NCBI GenBank assembly: GCA_030834965.1
Contig: JAUQWW010000059.1
Span: 1 to 60,987 of the forward strand
Direction: 5' to 3'
Length of the DNA: 60,987 nucleotides
DNA from: Gallionellaceae bacterium
Lineage (GTDB): Bacteria; Pseudomonadota; Gammaproteobacteria; Burkholderiales; Gallionellaceae
Shown here piece after piece: positions 52,995 through 60,987 of the stretch. Both the position numbers and the translations under genes were made by a program. The notes beneath the pieces were generated by a model. It was not told the origin of the DNA. It did no database searches and worked only from the letters and a program-made list of their open reading frames with translations. Each line of letters opens with the position of its first letter. Within the stretch, counting starts at the first letter, position 1.

Positions 52995-53528
52995 TTATTT
53001 CTTCTTGGTTTCTTTCAGGATTACCACCTCATCGGCGTAACGCACACCCTTGCCCTTGTAAGGCTCTGGCTCGCGGAACGCGCGGATCTCGGCGGCAACC
53101 TGTCCGACCTGCTGCTTATTGGAACCCTTCAGCAAGATTTCAGTTTGAGTCGGTGTCGCCACCGTCACGCCAGCTGGCATCTTATAGGTCACCGGGTGAG
53201 AAAAGCCGAGCGTCAGGTTAAGTGTGTCACCGGCTGCTTGCGCGCGATAACCCACGCCAACCAAAGTCAGCTTGCGTTCAAAACCTTTGCTCACACCGAC
53301 CACCATGTTGGCAATCAGCGCACGCACGGTTCCGGACATGGCATTCGCCTGCATCGAATCATTGCTGGCTTTGCACTGCAACTGCTCACCTTCACGATGC
53401 ACGGTGACATCACTGCCCAATATTTGCTTCAAGGTGCCCAATGGGCCCTTTACGGAAACTTCGTTGGCAGCCAGCGTTACTTCGACACCAGCAGGCACTA
53501 CAATAGGATTTTTAGCGACTCTAGACAT
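52995..53528 (-). CDS. rplF: 50S ribosomal protein L6
   Basis: The 177-residue protein begins [16 protein letters not shown] and ends in [15 protein letters not shown], as in L6, which sits near the sarcin-ricin loop. I chose the ATG at 53528, with GGGG upstream. The 16 extra codons of the longer frame overlap rpsH and are not conserved. Confidence 0.96.
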   Translation of the reverse strand: MSRVAKNPIVVPAGVEVTLAANEVSVKGPLGTLKQILGSDVTVHREGEQLQCKASNDSMQANAMSGTVRALIANMVVGVSKGFERKLTLVGVGYRAQAAGDTLNLTLGFSHPVTYKMPAGVTVATPTQTEILLKGSNKQQVGQVAAEIRAFREPEPYKGKGVRYADEVVILKETKKK

Positions 53529-53538
53529 GATTACCCCG

Positions 53539-53934
53539 TTACGCGACGATGCACAAAACTTCGCCACCAATTCCATTGGCGCGTGCTTTGTGGTCAGTCA
53601 TCAACCCCTTAGAGGTAGAAACAATGGCGATACCCAAACCATTCATCACCTTGGGTATATCACCGCAGCCTTTGTACATACGCAGTCCAGGACGGCTTAC
53701 GCGCTGAATCTTTTCGATTACTGGGCGACCGGCGTAATATTTGAGGCCAATTTCCAATGTGGGCTTGCCATCGTTAGTGGAAACATTAAAGCCTTCAACA
53801 TAACCCTCATCCTGAAGCACCTTGGCAATCGCCACCTTAAGCTTTGAAGATGGCATATTTACTGTTACTTTTTCCGCCATCTGCGCGTTTCTGATACGCG
53901 TCAACATGTCGGAGATCGGATCACTCATACTCAT
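53539..53934 (-). CDS. rpsH: 30S ribosomal protein S8
   Basis: This 131-residue protein starts [17 protein letters not shown] and ends [28 protein letters not shown]-like (here [14 protein letters not shown] then GGEVLCIVA). S8 binds 16S helix 21 and, in E. coli, represses the spc operon. GGGTG lies five bases before the first ATG. Confidence 0.96.
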   Translation of the reverse strand: MSMSDPISDMLTRIRNAQMAEKVTVNMPSSKLKVAIAKVLQDEGYVEGFNVSTNDGKPTLEIGLKYYAGRPVIEKIQRVSRPGLRMYKGCGDIPKVMNGLGIAIVSTSKGLMTDHKARANGIGGEVLCIVA

Positions 53935-53944
53935 AAATTCACCC

Positions 53945-54250
53945 TTACCAGCTTGCCTTGATTACACCAGGAATTTCACCGCGCATTGCATATTCACGCA
54001 ATTTTGTGCGACCCAGACCGAATTTGCTGAATACACCACGCGGGCGACCGGTCAGAGCACAGCGATTGCGCAGGCGCACCGGACTCGAGTCACGCGGCAA
54101 TGCCTGCAATTTCTGCCTCGCAGCGTAACGCTCTTCCTCGCTCACCTTCACGTTCGCAATGATCGCCTGCAACTCGGCACGCTTAACGGAATACTTCTTC
54201 ACGGTTTCGCGACGCTTTAGATCACGGTTGATGACAGATGTCTTAGCCAT
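53945..54250 (-). CDS. rpsN: 30S ribosomal protein S14
   Basis: The 101-residue protein is the long C-minus form without a zinc ribbon: [20 protein letters not shown] and the terminal [11 protein letters not shown] are present. It belongs to the 30S head. Confidence 0.96.
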   Translation of the reverse strand: MAKTSVINRDLKRRETVKKYSVKRAELQAIIANVKVSEEERYAARQKLQALPRDSSPVRLRNRCALTGRPRGVFSKFGLGRTKLREYAMRGEIPGVIKASW

Positions 54251-54257
54251 GTTGCCC

Positions 54258-54797
54258 TCAGTTCTTCAATGGGAATTTGAATGCCTGGAGAAGGGCTCGC
54301 GCCTCCTCATCAGTCTTTGCACTGGTGGTAATGGTAATGTTCATACCACGCAATGCATCTATCTTGTCATACTCGATTTCCGGAAAAATGATTTGCTCCT
54401 TGACGCCCATGTTGTAATTGCCACGGCCGTCAAACGATTTGCCGGAAATTCCGCGGAAGTCACGAATCCGCGGAATAGCCACGGTAACCAGGCGGTCCAG
54501 AAATTCGTACATGCGCGCCTTGCGCAGGGTGACCTTGCAGCCCACCGGGTAGCCCTCACGGATCTTGAAACCCGCAATGGACTTCTTTGATTTAGTCACC
54601 ACCGGTTTCTGACCTGCGATTTTCTGCATATCAGATACGGCATGCTCCATCACTTTCTTGTCAGCTACCGCCTCACCAACACCCATGTTAAGGGTTATTT
54701 TTTCTATGCGCGGAACTTCCATAATGGATTTGTAGCCGAACTTTTTCATTAGTTCCGGCGCCACCGTATCCTTGTAGTAATCAAACAAACGAGCCAT
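54258..54797 (-). CDS. rplE: 50S ribosomal protein L5
   Basis: This 179-residue protein shows the L5 motifs [37 protein letters not shown] (split) and [20 protein letters not shown]. It binds 5S rRNA and contacts the P-site tRNA. Confidence 0.97.
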   Translation of the reverse strand: MARLFDYYKDTVAPELMKKFGYKSIMEVPRIEKITLNMGVGEAVADKKVMEHAVSDMQKIAGQKPVVTKSKKSIAGFKIREGYPVGCKVTLRKARMYEFLDRLVTVAIPRIRDFRGISGKSFDGRGNYNMGVKEQIIFPEIEYDKIDALRGMNITITTSAKTDEEARALLQAFKFPLKN

Positions 54798-54811
54798 GCT
54801 CTGTTACCCCT

Positions 54812-55126
54812 TTACGCGTCAATCATTTCGCCGCTGGACTTGAATACACGCACCTTGCGGCCGTCTTCCAGCGTTTTGATACCAACACGATCAGCCCTCT
54901 TGGCAGCCGCGTTATAAATGGCAACATTGGAGGCATGAATGGACATCTCAACTTCCACGATACCGCCAGCCACACCCTTCACCGGATTAGGCTTCTGGTG
55001 TTTCTTTACCTTATTGATGCCACTCACCAGCAGACGGTCATCGAGTACGCGCAGCACACTGCCGCGATTACCCTTGTCTTTTCCGGCGATGACAATGACA
55101 TCATCATTCTTCTTAATCTTGCGCAT
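54812..55126 (-). CDS. rplX: 50S ribosomal protein L24
   Basis: The 104-residue protein has a KOW motif near the N-terminus ([19 protein letters not shown]) and [18 protein letters not shown]. It initiates large-subunit assembly. Confidence 0.96.
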   Translation of the reverse strand: MRKIKKNDDVIVIAGKDKGNRGSVLRVLDDRLLVSGINKVKKHQKPNPVKGVAGGIVEVEMSIHASNVAIYNAAAKRADRVGIKTLEDGRKVRVFKSSGEMIDA

Positions 55127-55155
55127 GATTTTTCCTTGACTGCGTTACGTCCCGG

Positions 55156-55524
55156 TTACAACACTTCCGGGGCCAACGACACGATCTTCATAAAGCGCTC
55201 GGTACGTAACTCACGCGTTACCGGGCCAAAAATACGCGTACCGATCGGTTCCAACTTTGCATTCAGCAATACCGCGGCATTACCATCAAACTTTATCAGC
55301 GAGCCATCCGGACGGCGAACACCCTTGGCAGTACGCACCACCACAGCACTGTATACTTCACCCTTCTTCACACGTGAACGTGGGGCTGCATCTCTGATGC
55401 TGACCTTGATAACATCACCGATGGCCGCATAACGGCGCTTAGACCCTCCCAGCACCTTGATGCACATAACCGAACGCGCACCAGTATTATCGGCGACATT
55501 CAAAACCGTCTGCATTTGTATCAT
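55156..55524 (-). CDS. rplN: 50S ribosomal protein L14
   Basis: This 122-residue protein shows [20 protein letters not shown] at the N-terminus and FGPVTRELR near the end. L14 lies at the subunit interface. GGAGAG precedes its ATG. Unlike the other genes here it has a 152-base leader with its own putative promoter. Confidence 0.97.
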   Translation of the reverse strand: MIQMQTVLNVADNTGARSVMCIKVLGGSKRRYAAIGDVIKVSIRDAAPRSRVKKGEVYSAVVVRTAKGVRRPDGSLIKFDGNAAVLLNAKLEPIGTRIFGPVTRELRTERFMKIVSLAPEVL

Positions 55525-55556
55525 TTTTTAACTCTCCAACTTTATCCGCTTACCGC

Positions 55557-55675
55557 GGCTAGTTTTGGAACCCGTTCGGGTTAGGCCGCCGCAAGCGGCG
55601 GTGAAACGAAGCCGCGCATTATATTCAGTCTTGACAACATGCACAAGAGATATATGCAATAAATTTTAACTAGCC
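55557..55675. repeat. Inverted-repeat-bounded element between rpsQ and rplN
   Basis: GGCTAGTT (55557-55564) and AACTAGCC (55668-55675) bound 119 bases that begin one base after the rpsQ stop. Inside are two GC hairpins, AACCCG-TT-CGGGTT-like at 55569-55582 and CCGCCGCAAGCGGCGG at 55586-55601. Neighbouring genes of the operon are otherwise almost gap-free. It may be a small inserted element or a leader regulating rplN. Confidence 0.6.
55618..55646 (-). promoter_or_regulatory. Putative internal promoter for rplN
   Basis: On the minus strand, TTGTGC (55641-55646) and a perfect TATAAT (55618-55623) are 17 bases apart inside the inverted-repeat element. A transcript from it would start near 55611, carry both GC hairpins in its leader, and enter rplN. 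The -35 matches the consensus at three of six positions, so strength is uncertain. Confidence 0.5.
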
Positions 55676-55676
55676 T

Positions 55677-55940
55677 TTATGCCGCTTGACCTTTTTCCAC
55701 CAACTTGGTCACGCGCCAGCTCTTGGTCTTGGCAAGCGGGCGGCATTCTTCAATGATAACCACATCGCCTTGATGGCACTCGTTGTTCTCATCATGCGCA
55801 TGATATTTCTTCGACACGCTTATGATTTTTCCCAACACAGGGTGCTTGGTCTTGCGCTCAATCAGCACGGTAACCGTCTTGTCCATCTTGTCGCTCACCA
55901 CCGTACCGGTCAACGTACGTTTCAAATTCGTTGCACTCAT
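55677..55940 (-). CDS. rpsQ: 30S ribosomal protein S17
   Basis: The 87-residue OB-fold protein shows [20 protein letters not shown] and [17 protein letters not shown], typical of S17, which binds 16S rRNA helices 7 and 11. It overlaps rpmC upstream by four bases and ends just before the inverted-repeat element. Confidence 0.96.
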   Translation of the reverse strand: MSATNLKRTLTGTVVSDKMDKTVTVLIERKTKHPVLGKIISVSKKYHAHDENNECHQGDVVIIEECRPLAKTKSWRVTKLVEKGQAA

Positions 55941-56131
55941 TGCTGCGCACCCTTTTCTTTCAATATGGTTTTTACACGGGCAATGTCACGACGCACCTTG
56001 AGCAACTGGCTGTTATTGCTCAGCTGCTGTGTAGCCACCTGCATACGCAGGCCGAATTGCGCCTTCGCCAGCGACAGCAATTCTTGCTCCAGGTCTGCTG
56101 TGGATTTTGCTCTCAGTTCACTTGCCTTCAT
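55937..56131 (-). CDS. rpmC: 50S ribosomal protein L29
   Basis: This 64-residue two-helix protein has [19 protein letters not shown] and [11 protein letters not shown], typical of L29, which lies near the exit tunnel. It overlaps rpsQ and lies two bases after rplP. Confidence 0.95.
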   Translation of the reverse strand: MKASELRAKSTADLEQELLSLAKAQFGLRMQVATQQLSNNSQLLKVRRDIARVKTILKEKGAQQ

Positions 56132-56133
56132 GA

Positions 56134-56550
56134 TTACGCCCCTACCTGTCTAATTACAAATGTGGTGGCGATAGGCAGCTTGGCGGAAGCCAGGCGGAAC
56201 GCCTCGCGAGCTATCATTTCTTCCACGCCATCCATTTCATACAGCATCTTACCTGGCTGAATTTCAGCAACATAGAACTCAGGGCTACCCTTGCCGTTAC
56301 CCATACGCACCTCGGCAGGCTTCTTCGAGATTGGCTTATCCGGAAAAATACGGATCCAGATGCGCCCGCCACGCTTGATGTGACGCGTCATTGCGCGGCG
56401 CGCTGCCTCAATCTGGCGTGCCGTCAAACGACCACGACCGACCGCCTTGAGGCCAAACTCGCCGAAGCTAACTTTGTTGCCGCGCGTCGCGACCCCGTTG
56501 TTGCGGCCCTTTTGCTCCTTGCGGTATTTCCTTCTAGCTGGCTGTAGCAT
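56134..56550 (-). CDS. rplP: 50S ribosomal protein L16
   Basis: The 138-residue protein begins [17 protein letters not shown] and contains [18 protein letters not shown] and the RMGNGKG segment. L16 shapes the A site of the large subunit. Its start overlaps the rpsC end by 17 bases. Confidence 0.97.
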   Translation of the reverse strand: MLQPARRKYRKEQKGRNNGVATRGNKVSFGEFGLKAVGRGRLTARQIEAARRAMTRHIKRGGRIWIRIFPDKPISKKPAEVRMGNGKGSPEFYVAEIQPGKMLYEMDGVEEMIAREAFRLASAKLPIATTFVIRQVGA

Positions 56551-57247
56551 GTTTTGCTCCCGACTTTCTTACTCTTTTTTCCGGCTCGGCTACTGCTGGT
56601 GCGGACACTTCCTCCAAACCAGTTTGATCACCCTTGTAAACCCATACCTTGACGCCGATGATGCCATAGGTTGTTTTCGCTTCGGCGAAACCGTAATCAA
56701 TATTGGCACGCAGGGTATGCAGTGGCACCCGACCTTCGCGATACCACTCGCTGCGCGCAATTTCAATCCCGTTCAAACGGCCCGCACTCATGATTTTGAT
56801 ACCTTGTGCACCCAAACGCATAGCATTCTGCATGGCGCGCTTCATGGCGCGTCGAAACATGATGCGTTTCTCCAGTTGCGAAGTGATGCTTTCCGCGATC
56901 AGTTGCGCATCGATTTCCGGCTTGCGCACTTCCTCAATATTCAAGGCCACATCGGGCAGTCCCATGCGCTTGCGTAACTCGGCACGCAGAACTTCGATGT
57001 CTTCACCCTTCTTGCCAATCACAACGCCCGGACGTGCGGTATAAATCGTAATCTTGGCATTTTTTGCCGGACGCTCGATAACAATCTTGGATACGCCAGC
57101 GTTAGCCAGTTTTTTCTTGAGATAATCACGCACCTCAATATCCTTGAGCAGCATGCCGGCAAAATTTTGGCTGTTGCCATACCACTTAGAAGTCCAGTTC
57201 TTTTGCACGCTCAACCGGAAACCGATTGGATGAATTTTCTGTCCCAT
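56534..57247 (-). CDS. rpsC: 30S ribosomal protein S3
   Basis: The 237-residue protein starts [13 protein letters not shown], has a KH domain with [12 protein letters not shown] near residue 75, and the C-terminal [10 protein letters not shown]3 helps form the mRNA entry site. The extra C-terminal tail ([17 protein letters not shown]) is variable in the family. Confidence 0.97.
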   Translation of the reverse strand: MGQKIHPIGFRLSVQKNWTSKWYGNSQNFAGMLLKDIEVRDYLKKKLANAGVSKIVIERPAKNAKITIYTARPGVVIGKKGEDIEVLRAELRKRMGLPDVALNIEEVRKPEIDAQLIAESITSQLEKRIMFRRAMKRAMQNAMRLGAQGIKIMSAGRLNGIEIARSEWYREGRVPLHTLRANIDYGFAEAKTTYGIIGVKVWVYKGDQTGLEEVSAPAVAEPEKRVRKSGAKHATAS

Positions 57248-57255
57248 ATTTATCC

Positions 57256-57585
57256 TCAGCTTCCGACAGTTATAGTAATGTGGCAGGTCTGCTTTTCAAT
57301 ACCGTTGCCACGACCCTTGGCGCGCGCCATCATGCGCTTCAGAGAGGCAGCCTTATCCACATAGATTGTGGTAACCTTCAACTCATCAATGTCTGCGCCA
57401 TCATTATGTTCGGCATTGGCAATCGCCGACTCCAAGCCCTTCTTGATAATCACGGCAGCCTTCTTCGGGCTGAATGTCAACAAGTTCAGCGCCTTATCCA
57501 CCGGCAGACCACGGATTTGATCCGCAATCAGGCGACCCTTCTGGGCCGACAGGCGAACACCCTTAACTACAGCAGTTGTGCTCAT
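57256..57585 (-). CDS. rplV: 50S ribosomal protein L22
   Basis: The 109-residue protein contains [20 protein letters not shown] and the tunnel-lining hairpin segment with [12 protein letters not shown]22 contacts all 23S domains. I chose the ATG at 57585, with GGAG five bases away; the adjacent ATG at 57588 is too close to it. Confidence 0.96.
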   Translation of the reverse strand: MSTTAVVKGVRLSAQKGRLIADQIRGLPVDKALNLLTFSPKKAAVIIKKGLESAIANAEHNDGADIDELKVTTIYVDKAASLKRMMARAKGRGNGIEKQTCHITITVGS

Positions 57586-57594
57586 CATGTCTCC

Positions 57595-57876
57595 TTATTT
57601 CTTGACCGCTGCTTTTTTGTCAGCAGCGTGCCCCTTGAAAGTGCGGGTCAGCGAAAACTCGCCCAGCTTATGCCCTACCATATTCTCAGAGATATACACT
57701 GGAATGTGCTGTTTGCCGTTATGCACTGCTATGGTCAAACCAACGAAGTCAGGCAGAACAGTGGAACGACGCGACCAGGTTTTAACCGGGCGCTTGTCGT
57801 TGGTTGCACGCACCGTCTCCACTTTCTTCTGCAGATGCGCATCGACGAATGGACCTTTTTTAATAGAACGTGCCAT
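57595..57876 (-). CDS. rpsS: 30S ribosomal protein S19
   Basis: This 93-residue protein begins [14 protein letters not shown] and ends in [12 protein letters not shown], as in S19 of the 30S head. It directly follows rplB. Confidence 0.97.
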   Translation of the reverse strand: MARSIKKGPFVDAHLQKKVETVRATNDKRPVKTWSRRSTVLPDFVGLTIAVHNGKQHIPVYISENMVGHKLGEFSLTRTFKGHAADKKAAVKK

Positions 57877-57878
57877 GT

Positions 57879-58712
57879 TTACCCCTTAGTCTGATAGCGA
57901 CGGCGGACAATCATGCCGCTAGTACGCTTGTTACGGCGTGTACGGAAGCCCTTGGCTGGAACACCCCATGGGCTGACCGGATTGCGTCCGGCTGCAGTCT
58001 TGCCTTCACCACCGCCGTGCGGGTGATCGACCGGGTTCATAGCGACACCGCGCACGGTCGGACGTATACCACGCCAACGTGTTGCGCCGGCTTTGCCAAT
58101 GGAACGCAAACTGTGTTCTGCATTACCTACCTCACCGATAGTCGCCTTGCAGTCCACGTGCACCTTGCGAATTTCGCCAGAACGCAACCGCAACTGCGCA
58201 TAACTTCCTTCACGCGCCAGCAGTTGCACCGAGGTGCCAGCCGAACGCGCCAGCTGCGCGCCCTTCCCTGGGAGCATTTCGATGCAATGTATGGTCGAAC
58301 CCACCGGGATGTTGCGCAGCGGCAACGCATTACCTGCCTTGATCGGAGCCTCCGATCCGCTTAGCAGTTGCGTACCTACAGCCACACCCTTGGGCGCAAT
58401 GACATAACGACGCTCGCCGTCGGCATAGCACAGCAGTGCCAGATGCGCAGTGCGGTTCGGATCATATTCCAGATGCTCAACAGTGGCGGGAATACCATCC
58501 TTGTCGCGCTTGAAATCAACCAGACGGTAACTCTTCTTATGGCCGCCCCCCATATGACGGACAGTAATATGGCCATTGTGATTGCGACCGGCCGTTCTGT
58601 TCTTCTTTTCCAGAAGTGAAGCTTGCGGCTTGCCCTTATGCAGCTCCGGGCTAACTACGCGCACAACTGCGCGCCGACCAGGAGATGTGGGTTTAAGTTT
58701 GATCAGTGCCAT
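57879..58712 (-). CDS. rplB: 50S ribosomal protein L2
   Basis: The 277-residue protein starts [16 protein letters not shown] and contains the peptidyl-transferase-proximal [16 protein letters not shown] segment near residue 222, including the conserved His. It needs no longer N-terminus; a frame extending to 58844 overlaps rplW and is a shadow. Confidence 0.97.
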   Translation of the reverse strand: MALIKLKPTSPGRRAVVRVVSPELHKGKPQASLLEKKNRTAGRNHNGHITVRHMGGGHKKSYRLVDFKRDKDGIPATVEHLEYDPNRTAHLALLCYADGERRYVIAPKGVAVGTQLLSGSEAPIKAGNALPLRNIPVGSTIHCIEMLPGKGAQLARSAGTSVQLLAREGSYAQLRLRSGEIRKVHVDCKATIGEVGNAEHSLRSIGKAGATRWRGIRPTVRGVAMNPVDHPHGGGEGKTAAGRNPVSPWGVPAKGFRTRRNKRTSGMIVRRRYQTKG

Positions 58713-58716
58713 GATT

Positions 58717-59034
58717 TTATCCTTGCTCACTTGCAGCAAAATTGATTTCCTGGCCAGGCGCGAGGCAGACATATGCCTTTTTCCAATCCTTGCGCTGCCC
58801 CATGAACTTGCCGAATCGCTTCTGCTTACCCTTGACACAGGCAACCTGCACGTTTTCGACGTTCACCTTGAACATCAGTTCGACCGCCGCCTTTATTTCT
58901 GGTTTGGATGCGTCGGACGCCACACGGAAAATTACCTGCTCATTCTTTTCGGCAACATAGGTTGCCTTTTCGGAAATTTGCGGGGCGAGCAATATATTCA
59001 TCAAACGCTCCTGACTGAATTTTTGATTGCTCAT
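58717..59034 (-). CDS. rplW: 50S ribosomal protein L23
   Basis: The 105-residue protein has the L23 pattern [19 protein letters not shown] near residue 7, and is the docking site for SRP and trigger factor. The ATG at 59034 overlaps the rplD stop (ATGA) and keeps the conserved residues. An internal ATG at 59001 has a good ribosome site but would remove them. Confidence 0.95.
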   Translation of the reverse strand: MSNQKFSQERLMNILLAPQISEKATYVAEKNEQVIFRVASDASKPEIKAAVELMFKVNVENVQVACVKGKQKRFGKFMGQRKDWKKAYVCLAPGQEINFAASEQG

Positions 59035-59657
59035 GCCAGTATCTCCTCGATTTTAGCTATTGCGCCGCGCGTCACCAGCACCTTGGAAAAATGCACCAGG
59101 CTTACCGGATCTGCCTGATGCGCTTCCAGCACCAGCACATGCGGCAGGTTACGCGAAGACAGATACAGGTTTTCGTCGACATTGTCCGTAATGATCAAAA
59201 CGCGATCCGAATCCAATCCCAACTGCTTCATTTTCTGTGCCAGCAGCTTGGTCTTGGGTGCTGCCAGCGTCAGACTATCCACCACCGTAAGGCGATCTTC
59301 ACGCACCAGTTGCGAGAGAATCGACGCCAATCCGGCGCGGTACATTTTGCGGTTAACTTTTTGAGTAAAATTTTCGTCCGGGCTGTTCGGGAAAATCTTG
59401 CCGCCACCACGCCACAGCGGACTGGATGCCATACCTGCACGCGCACGGCCAGTGCCCTTTTGAGCAAATGGCTTACGGGTACTCTTGGCGATTTCGCTGC
59501 GCCCCTTTTGCTTGCTGTTGGCAGAGCGGGCATTCGCCTGATACGCAGTCACCACTTGGTGAATCAGCGCCTCATTGTATTCACGCCCGAACAAATCATC
59601 AGAGGCAGAGCAACTTGCGCTCGCCTTGCCGCTGTCATCAATAACTTTCAGCTCCAT
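59031..59657 (-). CDS. rplD: 50S ribosomal protein L4
   Basis: This 208-residue protein shows [19 protein letters not shown] (near 33), the tunnel loop with [14 protein letters not shown] near 63, and [13 protein letters not shown]4 lines the exit tunnel and, in E. coli, represses the S10 operon. Its ATG shares a base with the rplC stop. Confidence 0.97.
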   Translation of the reverse strand: MELKVIDDSGKASASCSASDDLFGREYNEALIHQVVTAYQANARSANSKQKGRSEIAKSTRKPFAQKGTGRARAGMASSPLWRGGGKIFPNSPDENFTQKVNRKMYRAGLASILSQLVREDRLTVVDSLTLAAPKTKLLAQKMKQLGLDSDRVLIITDNVDENLYLSSRNLPHVLVLEAHQADPVSLVHFSKVLVTRGAIAKIEEILA

Positions 59658-60301
59658 TATGCACCTGCCTTCACTGCTGGACGCACAACCACATCACCGC
59701 CTTTGGCACCTGGAACAGCACCTGTAACCAGCAGCAATTGGCGTTCCGTATCAATACGAACGATTTTGAGATTTTGCACAGTACGCTGAACGTCACCCAG
59801 GTGACCAGTCATGCGCTTTCCAGGAAACACGCGGCCTGGATCCTGCGCCATACCGATAGAACCTGGTACGTTATGCGATTTGGAGTTACCGTGCGTGGCA
59901 CGGCCAGATTTAAAATGGTAGCGCTTGATCGTGCCGGCATAACCTTTACCAATTGTCACGCCGGTGACATCGACCTTCTGCCCGACCTTGAATAGATCAA
60001 CCCCGATTACGCCGCCGGCCTGCAAGCCAGATAATTGCTCGGGAGTAGCAGTAAATTCCTTCAGCACGCTACCCGCTTCCACACCTGCCTTGGCAAAATG
60101 ACCTGCAGCGGCCTTCGTCACACGACTGGCACGACGCACTCCAAACGCAACCTGCACTGCGCTGTAGCCGTCCGTATTTGCGGATTTGATTTGGGTAATG
60201 CGATTATTGGACACGTCCAGCACTGTCACTGGCAACGATGCTCCGTCGTCAGTAAAGATGCGGGTCATGCCAATCTTGCGACCGACAAGTCCTAAACTCA
60301 T
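59657..60301 (-). CDS. rplC: 50S ribosomal protein L3
   Basis: The 214-residue protein starts [19 protein letters not shown] and contains [21 protein letters not shown] (split) and the [14 protein letters not shown] segment. L3 reaches the peptidyl-transferase centre. AAGGA lies before the ATG. Confidence 0.97.
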   Translation of the reverse strand: MSLGLVGRKIGMTRIFTDDGASLPVTVLDVSNNRITQIKSANTDGYSAVQVAFGVRRASRVTKAAAGHFAKAGVEAGSVLKEFTATPEQLSGLQAGGVIGVDLFKVGQKVDVTGVTIGKGYAGTIKRYHFKSGRATHGNSKSHNVPGSIGMAQDPGRVFPGKRMTGHLGDVQRTVQNLKIVRIDTERQLLLVTGAVPGAKGGDVVVRPAVKAGA

Positions 60302-60403
60302 GTTATATCCTTGTTTATTTTAAGGGGCTGACTACAATTGGCCAGCCGATCCATTTACTACAATTTCATCTACAAATATTTCTTGCTGCAAGCCGCCACA
60401 ACA

Positions 60404-60715
60404 CTACTGCAACTTGATTACCACATCCACGCCTGCAGGCAAGTCCAACTTCATCAGCGCATCCACCGTCTTCTCAGTGGGATCAATGATGTCCATCATG
60501 CGCAAATGCGTACGAATCTCGAACTGGTCACGCGAAGTCTTATTGACATGCGGGGAACGCAATACGTCGAAGCGCTCAATTTTGGTGGGCAAGGGAATCG
60601 GCCCCTTTACTACAGCACCAGTTCGCTTGGCAGTATCCACGATGCGCAGCGCGGACTGATCGATCAAACGATAATCAAACGCCTTCAGGCGAATGCGAAT
60701 TTTCTGACTTTGCAT
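60404..60715 (-). CDS. rpsJ: 30S ribosomal protein S10
   Basis: This 103-residue protein starts [19 protein letters not shown] and contains [19 protein letters not shown], the S10/NusE pattern. S10 acts both in the 30S head and in transcription antitermination. I chose the ATG at 60715 over a GTG nine bases earlier because it gives the standard N-terminus and length. It is the first gene of the S10 operon proper. Confidence 0.97.
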   Translation of the reverse strand: MQSQKIRIRLKAFDYRLIDQSALRIVDTAKRTGAVVKGPIPLPTKIERFDVLRSPHVNKTSRDQFEIRTHLRMMDIIDPTEKTVDALMKLDLPAGVDVVIKLQ

Positions 60716-60794
60716 AATGTTCACTCAGCTATGGCAGCCTGGCAGTTTTGCGACTTCTTAAGCAACTGCCCGACCACGAATTAAAGAACGAAAT

Positions 60795-60822
60795 ATTATA
60801 CAGCAAGGCAGCGCCTTGCTGT
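60795..60822 (-). promoter_or_regulatory. Hairpin and -10-like site between tuf and rpsJ
   Basis: A perfect ten-pair hairpin (60800-60822, ACAGCAAGGC with GCCTTGCTGT) follows the tuf stop. A TATAAT on the minus strand (60795-60800) abuts it. The hexamer 17 bases upstream (TACAGC, inside the hairpin) is a poor -35. It may act as partial terminator, mRNA processing site or weak promoter for rpsJ. Confidence 0.4.
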
Positions 60823-60830
60823 AAGCATTA

Positions 60831-60987
60831 TTACTCGATTATTTTAGCCACCACGCCGGCGCCGACGGTACGACCGCCTTCGCGGATCGCGAAACGCAGG
60901 CCTTCTTCCATCGCGATCGGAGCAATCAGCGCAACCGTCACCGATACGTTGTCGCCTGGCATCACCATTTCGGTGCCGGACGGCAGT
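60831..60987 (-). CDS. tuf: Elongation factor Tu, C-terminal part
   Basis: The window ends inside this gene. The last 51 residues, including [18 protein letters not shown], then [18 protein letters not shown] and KIIE before the TAA, are the beta-barrel domain 3 of EF-Tu. EF-Tu delivers aminoacyl-tRNA to the ribosome. The start lies beyond the window. Confidence 0.97.
   Translation of the reverse strand, partial: LPSGTEMVMPGDNVSVTVALIAPIAMEEGLRFAIREGGRTVGAGVVAKIIE

Noticed and set aside
55631-55654. Plus-strand TTGACA as an antisense promoter to rpsQ
   Set aside because: The hexamer is perfect, but no acceptable -10 lies 16-18 bases downstream.

Overview
This 61-kb window comes from a chromosome of a Gram-negative betaproteobacterium, most likely in or near the order Nitrosomonadales (Gallionellaceae-like). 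The evidence is the tuf-S10-spc-alpha ribosomal block with infA between secY and rpmJ, the Pal/MltD/Mrp gene set, and dispersed short repeats of a kind common in that group. The placement is inferred from gene content and order. No rRNA, tRNA, CRISPR array, transposase or prophage gene was found.

Region 1 (about 0.2-9.6 kb, minus strand): a DUF2062 membrane protein, a PEGLP-type P2A cation ATPase, and a complete Mrp Na+/H+ antiporter operon (mrpAB fused, then C, D, E, F, G) interrupted by a small palindromic element. Region 2 (9.7-19.4 kb, minus strand): a broken HD-GYP gene, then an arsenosugar-type cluster (ArsM-like methyltransferase, DUF3047 protein, TIGR04282 and TIGR04283 glycosyltransferases, a TVP38-FAD disulfide oxidoreductase fusion, and the radical SAM enzyme ArsS). 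It is followed by exported MsrB and MsrA and a SelD-associated type of FAD oxidoreductase. Region 3 (19.5-24 kb): NhaD, a second cation/proton antiporter, and a MarR regulator divergent from a solitary Pal-like lipoprotein, with phased repeats between them.

Region 4 (24-34.3 kb, plus strand): DUF3014 protein and MltD, then a tightly packed sucrose operon (fructokinase, sucrose-phosphate synthase, sucrose-phosphate phosphatase, amylosucrase, galU) and an MscS channel. Together these suggest that sucrose is made as a compatible solute or reserve and recycled through amylosucrase and fructokinase, with MscS releasing solutes on down-shock. Region 5 (34.4-46.6 kb): a divergent DapB-like reductase, an anchored protein of unknown function, a Na+/Ca2+ exchanger overlapping a second P2A ATPase, PBP7, an Atm1-like ABC exporter, a GGDEF-EAL protein with a periplasmic CxxCH motif, and ClsB with its endonuclease/phosphatase-family partner.

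Region 6 (46.8-61 kb, minus strand): the complete S10-spc-alpha ribosomal superoperon from rpsJ to rplQ, including secY, infA, rpmJ (too short for many gene callers) and rpoA. It is closed by a strong terminator and begins at the 3' end of tuf at the window edge. A 119-bp element with inverted-repeat ends, two GC hairpins and a consensus -10 lies between rpsQ and rplN. Ion and osmotic homeostasis (Mrp, NhaD, a CPA-type antiporter, two P2A ATPases, a Ca2+ exchanger, sucrose and MscS) is the recurring theme of the accessory part.
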